Shown piece by piece: positions 56,715 to 64,000 of a stretch of DNA of 64,000 bases. The translations under genes and the position numbers were made by a program. The stretch comes from Pseudomonas sp. B20(2017) (lineage in GTDB: Bacteria; Pseudomonadota; Gammaproteobacteria; Pseudomonadales; Pseudomonadaceae). The notes beneath the pieces were generated by a model, which was given only the letters and a program-made list of their open reading frames with translations, was not told the origin of the DNA and searched no databases. Location of the stretch: positions 1 through 64,000 of the forward strand of contig NZ_NEJP01000002.1 in assembly GCF_002113125.1 (NCBI RefSeq), written 5' to 3'. Numbering within the stretch: position 1 is the stretch's first letter; every line of letters starts with the position of its first letter.

Positions 56715-57508
56715 GCGCCCTGCCCGATTGCCAGACGCTGCTGCTGGAACGGCACAACGGCGTGTTGCACATCACCCTCAGTCGCCCGGAAAGCCGCAAC
56801 GCCATGAGCCTGCAAATGGTCGCCGAGTTGCGCGCCGTGCTGGCAGAGGTGCGCGATGACCGCGGCGTTCGCGCACTGGTGCTCAGCGGTGCCGGTGGGC
56901 ATTTCTGTGCCGGCGGCGACATCAAGGACATGGCCAATGCCCGCGCCCAGGGCAGCGATGCCTATCGCGATCTGAACCGTGCCTTCGGGTCGTTGCTGGA
57001 AGAAGCGCAGCACGCGCCGCAAGTGCTGATCACGGTGTTGCAGGGCGCGGTGCTCGGGGGCGGCTTCGGCCTGGCGTGTGTCAGCGATATCGCCATCGCC
57101 GATCATCAGGCGCAATTCGGTTTGCCGGAAACCAGCCTCGGCTTGTTACCGGCGCAGATCGCGCCATTTGTGGTGCAACGCATCGGTCTGACTGAAACCC
57201 GACGTTTGGCCCTGACCGCCGCCCGCTTCGACGGCCATCAGGCCCGACGCCTGGGGCTGGTGCATTTTGTCGAGCAGGATCCGCAGGCGCTCGCCGAGCG
57301 ACTGGATGAAGTGCTCGACCACGTCTTGTGTTGCGCCCCGGAGGCGAATGCGGTGACGAAAAAACTGCTGCTGGCCAGTGCCGGCCAGCCGTCGAAAGAA
57401 TTGCTGGACGAAGCCGCGCAGTGGTTCAGCGCAGCGGTGATCGGTGCCGAAGGCATCGAAGGCACGATGGCGTTTGTGCAAAAGCGCAAACCGAGGTGGG
57501 CCTCTTAA
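56711..57508 (+). CDS. atuE: Isohexenylglutaconyl-CoA hydratase
   Basis: The 265-residue crotonase has the oxyanion-hole segments LSGAGGHFCAGGDIKDM and VLQGAVLGGGFGLACVSDIAIA. A catalytic Glu may be in FGLPETSLGLLPAQIAPFVV. It hydrates the carboxylated geranyl-CoA product, before the lyase step. It is coupled to atuD by a 4-bp overlap. A REP pair separates it from atuF, so atuF expression may differ. Confidence 0.88.
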   Translation: MSALPDCQTLLLERHNGVLHITLSRPESRNAMSLQMVAELRAVLAEVRDDRGVRALVLSGAGGHFCAGGDIKDMANARAQGSDAYRDLNRAFGSLLEEAQHAPQVLITVLQGAVLGGGFGLACVSDIAIADHQAQFGLPETSLGLLPAQIAPFVVQRIGLTETRRLALTAARFDGHQARRLGLVHFVEQDPQALAERLDEVLDHVLCCAPEANAVTKKLLLASAGQPSKELLDEAAQWFSAAVIGAEGIEGTMAFVQKRKPRWAS

Positions 57509-57512
57509 AAAA

Positions 57513-57586
57513 CATCGCGGGCAAGCCCGCTCCCACAGTTTTTGTGAGCTCCACTGACTCCTGTGGGAGCGGGCTTGCCCGCGATG
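57513..57586. repeat. Inverted REP pair (REPIN) between atuE and atuF
   Basis: CATCGCGGGCAAGCCCGCTC begins the left arm, which continues to CCACAG (57513-57538), and its exact inverse ends the element (57561-57586), with 22 bp between. This is a widespread Pseudomonas REP core (GCGGGCAAGCCCGC). It follows the atuE stop by 4 bp and could reduce transcription or protect the upstream mRNA. Confidence 0.9.
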
Positions 57587-57625
57587 AGGCCCTTCAATTC
57601 ACCGCCAACATTCAGGAAAACCACC

Positions 57626-59587
57626 ATGCCCGCCCTCCACAAAATCCTGATCGCCAACCGCGGTGAAATCGCCTGCCGCATCCAGCGCACCGCCCAGGCC
57701 CTTGGTTATCGCACGGTCGCCGTTTTCAGCGACGCCGACGCCGACGCACTGCACGTGCAGATGGCCGATCAATCGGTGAATATCGGCCCGGCGCCGGTGC
57801 AGCAGTCCTACCTGAACGTCCCGGCCATCCTCGACGCCGCCCGGCGCAGTGGTGCCGATGCAATCCATCCCGGCTACGGTTTCCTCTCGGAAAATGCCGA
57901 ATTCGCCCGGGCTTGCGAACAGGCCGGCCTGACCTTCATCGGCCCCAGCGTCGAAGCCATCGAACTGATGGGCAGCAAACGACAATCGAAAATCGCCATG
58001 CTCGCCGCCGGTGTGCCGTGCATCGCTGGCTATCAAGGCGCGGAGCAGGACGACGCAACCCTGACCCGTGAAGCCGAGCGCATCGGTTACCCGTTGATGA
58101 TCAAGGCCAGCGCCGGTGGTGGCGGGCGCGGCATGCGCCTGGTGCACCACGCATCTGAACTGGCAGCGCAATTACGCACAGCACGCTCCGAAGCCTTGAA
58201 CGGTTTCGGCAGCGACGAACTGATCCTCGAACAGGCGTTGATCGAACCGCGCCATGTCGAAGTGCAGTTGTTCGGCGACACGCATGGCAACCTGATCTAC
58301 CTCGGCGAGCGCGACTGCTCGATTCAGCGCCGCCACCAGAAAGTCATCGAAGAAGCACCCTGCCCGGTGATGAACGAAGAACTTCGCCAGGCGATGGGCG
58401 AAGCGGCGCTCAAGGCCGGGCGTGCGGTGGGCTATGTCGGTGCTGGCACGGTGGAATTTTTGCTTGATGCCGATGGCCGGTTTTACTTTCTGGAGATGAA
58501 TACCCGGTTGCAGGTCGAGCACCCGGTGACTGAGTTGATCACCGGGCTGGATCTGGTGGCATGGCAACTGTCGGTCGCCGAAGGTCAGCCGCTGCCGCTG
58601 TCGCAAGCGCAGGTCAAACTCAATGGCCACGCCATGGAAGTGCGCCTCTACGCCGAAGATCCGGCCCAGGGTTTTCTTCCGCAAACCGGGCGGGTCGAAG
58701 CCTGGGCGCCGGCACTGGATCGCGGGGCGCGGATTGATCACGGCCTGATCGACGGGCAGTCGATCTCACCGTTCTACGACCCGATGCTCGGCAAACTGAT
58801 CGCCCACGGCGCAACCCGCGAAGAGGCCCGGCGCAAACTGCTGTGTGCGGTGCAGGACAGCGTGTTGCTGGGCGTGCAGAGCAATCAGCGGTTGCTCGCC
58901 AGCCTGTTGCAGCATCCGCAGTTCATCAGCGGGGAATTCGGCACGGGCTTTATCCCTCAACACTTCTCAGATCACGACTGCCTGTACGCCTATTCGCCCA
59001 GTGCCGAAGAGCTGGCCGTCGCGGCGCTGCTGTTTTACCAATCCGCCGCGCAGCAACACCGCGCCCCGTTGTCAGGATGGCGCAACAACGCCGGTGCGCC
59101 GTTGCTCTATCGCATCGGTCTCGACGGCCGCGACTGGAACGTGCAACTGCGCGCCAGTTCGAATAACGCGTTTGAAGTGCGGGTGGCGGAACGTGTAATC
59201 GAACTCAGACTGATCGAGCACTCTGCAGGGGGCATCACTCTGGAAATCGAAGGCCTGCGCCAACGCCATGCTTATCGCCTGCGCGACGACCAGCTCTGGC
59301 TGTTCACCCACCCCGGCAGCCTGCATCTGGTGGATCGAACTCACGCAGTGATCGACAGTCAGACCAGCGTCAGTTCCGGCACGTTGAAAGCCCCGATGGA
59401 TGGCGCCATCATCGACGTGCTCGTCAGTGAAGGCAGCCCGGTCAGCAAGGGCCAACTGCTGGTGGTGCTGGAAGCGATGAAAATGGAGCACCCGCTCAAA
59501 GCCGGCATCGACGGCGTGCTCAAGCGGGTGCAGGTCAAGGTCGGCGATCAGGTAAAAAATCGTCAGGTTCTGTTGCAGGTCGAGTAG
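57626..59587 (+). CDS. atuF: Geranyl-CoA carboxylase alpha subunit (biotin carboxylase/carrier)
   Basis: The 653-residue protein has a biotin carboxylase domain (ILIANRGEIACRI; ATP-grasp loop KASAGGGGRGMR; MNTRLQVEHPVTE) over about residues 1-450, a linker domain, and a C-terminal biotinyl domain with EAMKMEH, where Lys619 carries the biotin. It forms the carboxylase with AtuC. The ATG 57626 (AGGAAA upstream) excludes the REP pair from the gene. The usual neighbours atuG and atuH do not follow; the next gene is an exonuclease. Confidence 0.9.
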   Translation: MPALHKILIANRGEIACRIQRTAQALGYRTVAVFSDADADALHVQMADQSVNIGPAPVQQSYLNVPAILDAARRSGADAIHPGYGFLSENAEFARACEQAGLTFIGPSVEAIELMGSKRQSKIAMLAAGVPCIAGYQGAEQDDATLTREAERIGYPLMIKASAGGGGRGMRLVHHASELAAQLRTARSEALNGFGSDELILEQALIEPRHVEVQLFGDTHGNLIYLGERDCSIQRRHQKVIEEAPCPVMNEELRQAMGEAALKAGRAVGYVGAGTVEFLLDADGRFYFLEMNTRLQVEHPVTELITGLDLVAWQLSVAEGQPLPLSQAQVKLNGHAMEVRLYAEDPAQGFLPQTGRVEAWAPALDRGARIDHGLIDGQSISPFYDPMLGKLIAHGATREEARRKLLCAVQDSVLLGVQSNQRLLASLLQHPQFISGEFGTGFIPQHFSDHDCLYAYSPSAEELAVAALLFYQSAAQQHRAPLSGWRNNAGAPLLYRIGLDGRDWNVQLRASSNNAFEVRVAERVIELRLIEHSAGGITLEIEGLRQRHAYRLRDDQLWLFTHPGSLHLVDRTHAVIDSQTSVSSGTLKAPMDGAIIDVLVSEGSPVSKGQLLVVLEAMKMEHPLKAGIDGVLKRVQVKVGDQVKNRQVLLQVE

Positions 59588-59656
59588 TCGCCGCGCGCAT
59601 CCGCAAGGTTTGACTACGCTCTGAATAATCAGGACGCGGAAATCAGGAACCCTGCG

Positions 59657-60199
59657 ATGCCCCATTGGCTGGTCATAGATCTGGAAGCCACCACCGATGA
59701 GGGTGGCTGGCCGGTTACGGAAATGGAGATCATCGAGATCGGCGCGACCCTGGTGGATCGTGCCGGTCGCGAGCAGGATCACTTTCAGCGCTTCGTCAAA
59801 CCGACGCGGCGCCCCTTGTTGACGCCGTTTTGCCGCGAACTCACGCACATCACCCAAGCCAACATAGACGCGGCGCAGCCGTTGAGCGAAGTGTGGCCGG
59901 CCTTCGAGCGTTGGCTCGGTCAGCACCAGACACGCCTTGAAGGCTGGGCCAGCTGGGGCGATTACGACCGCAAGCAATTGCTTCAGGAATGGCAGCGCCT
60001 GCAACTCGACAGCGCCCTGAGCCGGGTGCCGCACATGAACCTCAAACAGCGCTTTGCCAAGGCCCGCCGTCTCGAACGACCTCTGGGGCTTAATGGCGCG
60101 TTGCAACTGGCGGGCATGCAATTCACCGGTCAACAGCACCGGGCGCTGGAAGATGCGCGCAATACCGCCCGATTATTGCCATTGGTGCTGCCGCTCTAG
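59657..60199 (+). CDS. DEDDh 3'-5' exonuclease (ERI1/exonuclease-III-like)
   Basis: The 180-residue protein has Exo I in VIDLEATTD (Asp8, Glu10), an Exo II Asp in [10 protein letters not shown], and Exo [14 protein letters not shown] with His and Asp, so the DEDDh set is complete. The fold is close to the ERI-1-like exonucleases that trim RNA or DNA 3' ends. AGGA lies upstream of the ATG. Its target is unknown and it appears to be a single gene. Confidence 0.85.
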   Translation: MPHWLVIDLEATTDEGGWPVTEMEIIEIGATLVDRAGREQDHFQRFVKPTRRPLLTPFCRELTHITQANIDAAQPLSEVWPAFERWLGQHQTRLEGWASWGDYDRKQLLQEWQRLQLDSALSRVPHMNLKQRFAKARRLERPLGLNGALQLAGMQFTGQQHRALEDARNTARLLPLVLPL

Positions 60200-60281
60200 C
60201 GCAGGTGACGGCGCCAGAAGCCTTGTGCATACTGGCCGACCCTTTTTAACCCTTTTAAGCCCTTTTCGAGAGGAATCGCCC

Positions 60282-60566
60282 ATGTTTAAAGTCAACGAGT
60301 ACTTCGACGGCACCGTCAAGTCGATCGCTTTTGGCACCGCTGAAGGTCCTGCGACCATCGGCGTCATGGCCCCGGGCGAATACGAATTCGGCACCAGCCA
60401 GCGTGAAATCATGCACGTGGTTTCGGGCGCACTGACCGTCAAACTGCCGGACAGCAGCGACTGGGAAACCTTCGCCGCCGGCAGCCAGTTCAACGTGCCC
60501 GCCAACAGCAAGTTCCAGCTGAAAGTGGCCGTCGACACCGCTTACCTGTGCGAATACCGCGGCTGA
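60282..60566 (+). CDS. ppnP: Pyrimidine/purine nucleoside phosphorylase PpnP
   Basis: The 94-residue cupin of the DUF1255/YaiE family begins [17 protein letters not shown] and has [17 protein letters not shown] and [17 protein letters not shown], the family signature. E. coli PpnP cleaves many nucleosides with phosphate. GAGAGGA lies about 9 nt before the ATG. Single gene with its own strong terminator. Confidence 0.9.
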   Translation: MFKVNEYFDGTVKSIAFGTAEGPATIGVMAPGEYEFGTSQREIMHVVSGALTVKLPDSSDWETFAAGSQFNVPANSKFQLKVAVDTAYLCEYRG

Positions 60567-60591
60567 ACCCACGGTTTTCGGCGGTCATAAA

Positions 60592-60621
60592 AAATGCCCG
60601 TGTCCAAGGACACGGGCATTT
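60592..60621. terminator. Bidirectional terminator after ppnP
   Basis: A perfect 14-bp stem (AAATGCCCGTGTCC and its inverse) with a 2-nt loop, an A-run on the left and T-run on the right. It sits between ppnP (+) and the convergent MOSC gene (-). Confidence 0.93.
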
Positions 60622-60637
60622 TTCGTTTCAGGGCGGG

Positions 60638-61444
60638 TTATTCGAGGATTTCCACCGGCATGCCGACTTCAAGTCGACCATTGCTGTCATTGACCAGGTT
60701 CTGGCCAAACATCGCGCCATCGGCCTGAGCACGGGTCTTTTGCAGGGTTGCCAGTGGTTCGCGGTCAGCGCTGCGCTCACCGGTCTGCGGATCGATCGTG
60801 GTGAGAATGCACCGCGAGCAGGACTTGACCACGCGGAACTCGACATCGCCGATACGAATCCGCTTCCAGCCATCCTCGGCGTATGCGTCACTGCCTTCGA
60901 TCACCAGATTCGGCCGGAACCGCAGCATTTCCAGCGGACGCCCGACTTCCTGCGACAGGCGTTGCAGCGAGGCCTCACCAATCAGCAACAGTGGAAAGCC
61001 GTCGGCAAACGCCACTTGGTCGTCATCGTGACCGTACCCGGCCTGAGTCGTACGGGCGCGATCCAGCGGCACTTGCACCAGTCGGGTTGGCTTGCCGATG
61101 AAATCGCTGACCCAGCGGGCCGCCTCCTCGCCGGCATCCGGTACGCGCAAGGTATCGCGCCAGATGGTTACGCCACGCAGGTCGTCGTCGCTGCCGGGCA
61201 AGGCGACATCGATTGCCGAATGCCCCGGCGCGCTGAGCGTCAGACCGCCAGCGGCATTCCACAGTGCTGACAGCTGACTCATCCTCGCTTCGGCACGCTG
61301 GGTCAGGAACCGCCCGCTGGCCTCGTCCACCAGCATCCAGCGTCGGTCGCCCTCAAGCCCCAGTTTGTCCAGGCCGATCCCTTGCAGGACCTCGCCCTTG
61401 GCGGATTTCAACGGGTAACGATAAAGCGCGCTCAGACGCAGCAT
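60638..61444 (-). CDS. MOSC-domain protein, YcbX/mARC-like
   Basis: The 268-residue protein has an N-terminal MOSC_N beta-barrel (LSALYRYPLKSAKGEVL) and a MOSC domain with RFRPNLVIEG and the conserved cysteine in VVKSCSRCILTTID that binds molybdenum cofactor in this family. It lacks the C-terminal ferredoxin domain found in some YcbX proteins, so it would need a separate electron donor. YcbX-like enzymes reduce N-hydroxylated bases and drugs. Single gene. Confidence 0.85.
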   Translation of the reverse strand: MLRLSALYRYPLKSAKGEVLQGIGLDKLGLEGDRRWMLVDEASGRFLTQRAEARMSQLSALWNAAGGLTLSAPGHSAIDVALPGSDDDLRGVTIWRDTLRVPDAGEEAARWVSDFIGKPTRLVQVPLDRARTTQAGYGHDDDQVAFADGFPLLLIGEASLQRLSQEVGRPLEMLRFRPNLVIEGSDAYAEDGWKRIRIGDVEFRVVKSCSRCILTTIDPQTGERSADREPLATLQKTRAQADGAMFGQNLVNDSNGRLEVGMPVEILE

Positions 61445-61534
61445 GGCCAGCTCCCTGGTGGGTCAAAAACGCCACCCTATACGAGCTTTGTCAGCGAATC
61501 AAAGGCTGACGCAGGGTCAGTCTCGACAGGTTGA

Positions 61535-62470
61535 TCAGGCCGGCACTTCGTCGAGCATCAGACGCTGGCGCACCACATCGACCAGTTTGTCCGGCTGGAA
61601 CTTGGAGAGGAAGTTGTCGCACCCGACCTTCTTCACCATCGAGTCGTTGAAGCTGCCGGACAGCGAGGTGTGCAGCACCACATACAGGCCACGCAGGCGC
61701 GGATCGTTGCGGATTTCGGTGGTCAGGCGATAGCCGTCCATTTCCGGCATTTCGGCGTCGGTGAACACCATCAGCAGTTTGTCGGTCATGTTCACCCCGG
61801 TGTCCGCCCAGGCCTTGAGCATGTTCAGGGCTTTCAGGCCGTCGCTGGCGATGTGCATTTTCACGCCCAACTGGCCGAGGGTGTCGCGCAATTGCGAGAG
61901 CGCCACGTTGGAGTCGTCCACTAGCAACACTTCGCGACCACGGGCTCGTTCCAGCACCGGATCGTCCAGTTTGTCGCGGGATACCTTGGCGTTGTACGGC
62001 ACGATTTCGGCGAGGACTTTCTCGACGTCGATGATTTCCACCAACTGATCGTCGACCTTGCTGATGGCCGTCAGGTAATGCTGGCGACCGGCGCTGGTCG
62101 GCGGTGGCAGGATGGCTTCCCAGTTCATGTTGACGATGCGGTCCACGCCACCGACGAGGAACGCCTGCACCGAACGATTGTATTCGGTAACGATGATCGT
62201 GCTGTTCGGGCCCGGCACCAACGGACGCATGCCGATCGCCTGGGACAGGTCGATCACTGGCAGTGTCTGCCCACGCAGATTGACCACACCGCAGACAAAC
62301 GGGTGACGCTGGGGCATCAGGGTCAGTTTCGGCAACTGCAGGACTTCCTGAACCTTGAACACGTTGATCGCGAACAATTGGCGTCCGGCCAGTCGAAACA
62401 TGAGAATTTCCAGGCGATTCTCACCCACCAGTTGCGTGCGTTGGTCTACCGTGTCGAGAATGCCGGCCAT
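61535..62470 (-). CDS. cheV: Chemotaxis coupling protein CheV
   Basis: The 311-residue protein has an N-terminal CheW domain (about 20-165: FAINVFKVQEVL, CGVVNLRGQTLPVIDL) and a C-terminal receiver domain with acidic residues VLLVDDSNVA, phospho-Asp in VFTDAEMPEMDG, and Lys in FLSKFQPDKL. CheV couples receptors to CheA and can be phosphorylated to adapt signalling. The ATG 62470 has AGGAG 7 nt upstream; an earlier start at 62503 is less well placed. No other chemotaxis gene is adjacent. Confidence 0.92.
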   Translation of the reverse strand: MAGILDTVDQRTQLVGENRLEILMFRLAGRQLFAINVFKVQEVLQLPKLTLMPQRHPFVCGVVNLRGQTLPVIDLSQAIGMRPLVPGPNSTIIVTEYNRSVQAFLVGGVDRIVNMNWEAILPPPTSAGRQHYLTAISKVDDQLVEIIDVEKVLAEIVPYNAKVSRDKLDDPVLERARGREVLLVDDSNVALSQLRDTLGQLGVKMHIASDGLKALNMLKAWADTGVNMTDKLLMVFTDAEMPEMDGYRLTTEIRNDPRLRGLYVVLHTSLSGSFNDSMVKKVGCDNFLSKFQPDKLVDVVRQRLMLDEVPA

Positions 62471-62922
62471 CAATGACTCCTGGGCTTGTTCTGATGAATT
62501 CACTATTGGGGGTTATCGGCTGGATCTGACGGATCTTGATTCCGTCACAAATCACTAACAAAATGCCACGAACAGGCATTGATGTCACATTAACATCATG
62601 CTTTACTGGCCCGGTGAAATCATCTGCTACATTCTCTTCGGCGCGACCTCGGTTTGCGCGACAGGTTCCCGTGCCTAAGGGAATCCCCTAGTAACAATCA
62701 GGCCCAACCTGATGTTCGCGATATCCAATAGCCATTAATGTGACGCCATTCTCATTGCATGAACGGAGTCAGGCTATTGTGTGCGATCGCAGTTCAGTGG
62801 AAACACATCCTCTTGAAACCCCAGGTCCGTGCGGATGCACACCGGGGCGCGGTCTCGCGACGGTTCATGATCGTCGACACACACGGCATTCCCTCATCAG
62901 ACATGACGTGGTGGAGATAAGC
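62471..62922. other. Intergenic region between cheV and the Hpt-like gene
   Basis: The 450-odd bases hold the divergent promoters for both neighbours. I see no gene with convincing codon use or ribosome site, although open frames extend the downstream gene to 62740. A short inverted match TGCCACGAACAGGCA lies near 62562. No sigma54 or sigma28 site was recognised. Confidence 0.5.
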
Positions 62923-63393
62923 ATGCCGAACGACCGTGATGACTGGACGCAGCGCTTCCCCGAATTTCTTGTCGAGGCTGAAATGCTCCTGGCCAAGTCC
63001 GAAGAATGTCTCAGTCACTTGCAGTTGATCAGCAATGACAAGGACGCCATCGATTGCATGCTCAGCACCCTCCTGAAGCTTGCGAACAAGGCCGATGCCC
63101 TGTCACTGGAGGCGGTGTCCGGATTTTCCCTGCACCTGCATGGCTTGCTCACCCAGGTACAGGATCACGTGGATTTGCATGCGCAGGCCCTGGAAGCACT
63201 GAAAGAGTGCTTCACCCTGATGGCCTGGCAACTGGAACTGGTTGACCCACGCACCGGCCAGCTTGGACTGGATGAAAGCGAACAGGCATCGCTTATAGAA
63301 GCCTTTGCCTGTCAGGTCGGACAGGCTCACTTCCAATTGCCGCTCAATGGCAAGCCAATGTCCCTCGTCACTTGGTCGGAGCACCAGGCGTAA
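62923..63393 (+). CDS. Helical protein resembling an Hpt domain without the phospho-His
   Basis: The 156-residue protein is predicted to be mainly helical. The stretch MLSTLLKLANKADALSLEAVSGFSLHLHGLL (in part, residues 46-76) lines up by eye with the Hpt motif (A-x-H-T-L-K-G-x-A and following helix), but Ser48 replaces the phospho-accepting His. It could therefore be a phosphotransfer inhibitor or simply an unrelated helical bundle. GGAG lies 6 nt before the ATG. It is upstream of a partial membrane protein on the same strand. I do not recognise a named family. Confidence 0.5.
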   Translation: MPNDRDDWTQRFPEFLVEAEMLLAKSEECLSHLQLISNDKDAIDCMLSTLLKLANKADALSLEAVSGFSLHLHGLLTQVQDHVDLHAQALEALKECFTLMAWQLELVDPRTGQLGLDESEQASLIEAFACQVGQAHFQLPLNGKPMSLVTWSEHQA

Positions 63394-63799
63394 CGAGATA
63401 CACCATGGGCTGTTCAGGCCCGTCAGTTCTCGCAGTCGTATGTCGCAATTGAATAATTCATACCTGCCCGCGACCTCTTCCAATAAATAATTACGAGCGA
63501 TGAATGCGGACTATCCTCCACGGATGTCAGGGTTTTCCTGTGTAAAAGAAAACTTGCGGCTGCATCGCTAATTATCGAGTCAGGTACTTCAACTTTTCCA
63601 TAATGGAACCGTCGTCCAACATGGCCTGTTTCCTGACTCTTTGGACATATAGGGCAAACGCGACCAACGGTATGTTAAGTGGTATTATGCCGCCCGTTAG
63701 TTGTTTCAGTTAATGGCAATGTGACTTCAATGATCGGTCTCCAGCGAAGTTGGCGCTCAATTATCGATCACTGAACCGTCTTTGAAATCAACAACCTGA
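63394..63799. other. Intergenic region before the partial gene at the right edge
   Basis: The 400-odd bases are more AT-rich than average and have no believable gene. A -10-like TATTAT sits at 63683-63688 without a matching -35 at the right distance. The region probably holds the promoter for the gene at 63800. Confidence 0.5.
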
Positions 63800-64000
63800 A
63801 TGACAGTTTTCCAGACAGAGACCGCCAGCCCTTCTGACCGGTCTGCCCGCAGCGAACATCCATTGGCTCCATCCGCTATGTACGCCAGCCTCAAGTCAAT
63901 CACCACATGGCCCCCCTCTCGAGAAAATGCCCGCAGGTTCACACTCCTGTTGTGCACGGCTTCGGCCTTGGGCAGCCTGTTGTGCTATGGCTTCTCTGCG
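63800..64000 (+). CDS. 5' end of a membrane protein, truncated by the window
   Basis: An open frame of 67 codons runs to the window edge. The first about 45 residues are polar, and a hydrophobic segment begins at about residue 47 (FTLLLCTASALGSLLCYGF), suitable for a first membrane helix. This could be a sensor kinase, diguanylate cyclase or receptor, but nothing visible decides this. The ribosome site is weak; an ATG at 63878 is an alternative start. Confidence 0.45.
   Translation, partial: MTVFQTETASPSDRSARSEHPLAPSAMYASLKSITTWPPSRENARRFTLLLCTASALGSLLCYGFSA

Overview
The window looks like chromosome of a fluorescent Pseudomonas (P. fluorescens group): GC-rich coding DNA with strong third-position GC bias, Pseudomonas-type REP elements, and a set of genes matching known Pseudomonas loci (pvdL, pvdS, pvdH, fpvGHJKCDEF, msuEDC-sfnR, dsbRS/dsbD/dsbG, atuRABCDEF). 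No rRNA or tRNA gene, phage, transposase or CRISPR array was seen. Gene identities come from recognising protein families and motifs by eye; no database search was run.

Layout. (1) 1-401: tandem sigma70 promoters reading leftwards, apparently for an rRNA operon that begins just outside the window. (2) 402-8006: housekeeping and accessory genes: an RhtA-like exporter, two small lipoproteins, a TetR / SDR / kappa-GST-fold cassette with a clear operator, an Xaa-Pro aminopeptidase, a stand-alone cysteine desulfurase and a LysE exporter. (3) 8211-16166: organosulfur scavenging. msuE-msuD-msuC-sfnR has a near-consensus sigma54 promoter and tandem upstream repeats, and ends in its own sigma54 activator gene. 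Facing it is sfnB-metI-metQ, also with a sigma54-like promoter. Between them is soxR, divergent from a small monooxygenase-like gene across a SoxR box. (4) 16387-17861: a VOC protein and a fluoroacetate-dehalogenase-like hydrolase.

(5) 18112-26342: the fpvGHJKCDEF operon (reduction and release of iron from ferripyoverdine in the periplasm), followed convergently by mbtH and pvdH. pvdH makes the L-2,4-diaminobutyrate used by PvdL. (6) 26359-33454: a GNAT acetyltransferase, the DsbSR two-component pair, an AT-rich hemopexin-like gene that looks newly inserted, and the dsbD / TlpA-like / dsbG thiol-redox operon. (7) 33457-50325: an alpha/beta hydrolase, the 4333-residue NRPS PvdL (FAAL-T / C-A-T / C-A-T-E / C-A-T), the ECF sigma factor PvdS behind a Fur-box promoter, an IucB-like acetyltransferase, and a periplasmic solute-binding protein. 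PvdS-type promoters (TAAAT-N16-CGT) lie upstream of pvdH, pvdL (variant TAATT) and the acetyltransferase, which ties these genes into one iron-starvation regulon.

(8) 50417-59587: the acyclic-terpene (citronellol/geraniol) degradation cluster atuR / atuABCDEF, with a pair of inverted operator sites between atuR and atuA and a REP pair between atuE and atuF. (9) 59657-64000: a DEDDh exonuclease, ppnP, a MOSC protein, cheV, a helical Hpt-like protein, and the 5' end of a membrane protein that runs off the window.

The best candidates for something not yet described are the four-bladed hemopexin-like gene inserted between dsbSR and dsbD, a REP pair read through in frame inside fpvD, and the tandem enhancer-like repeats upstream of msuE. 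These are inferences from reading the sequence and need the checks listed.
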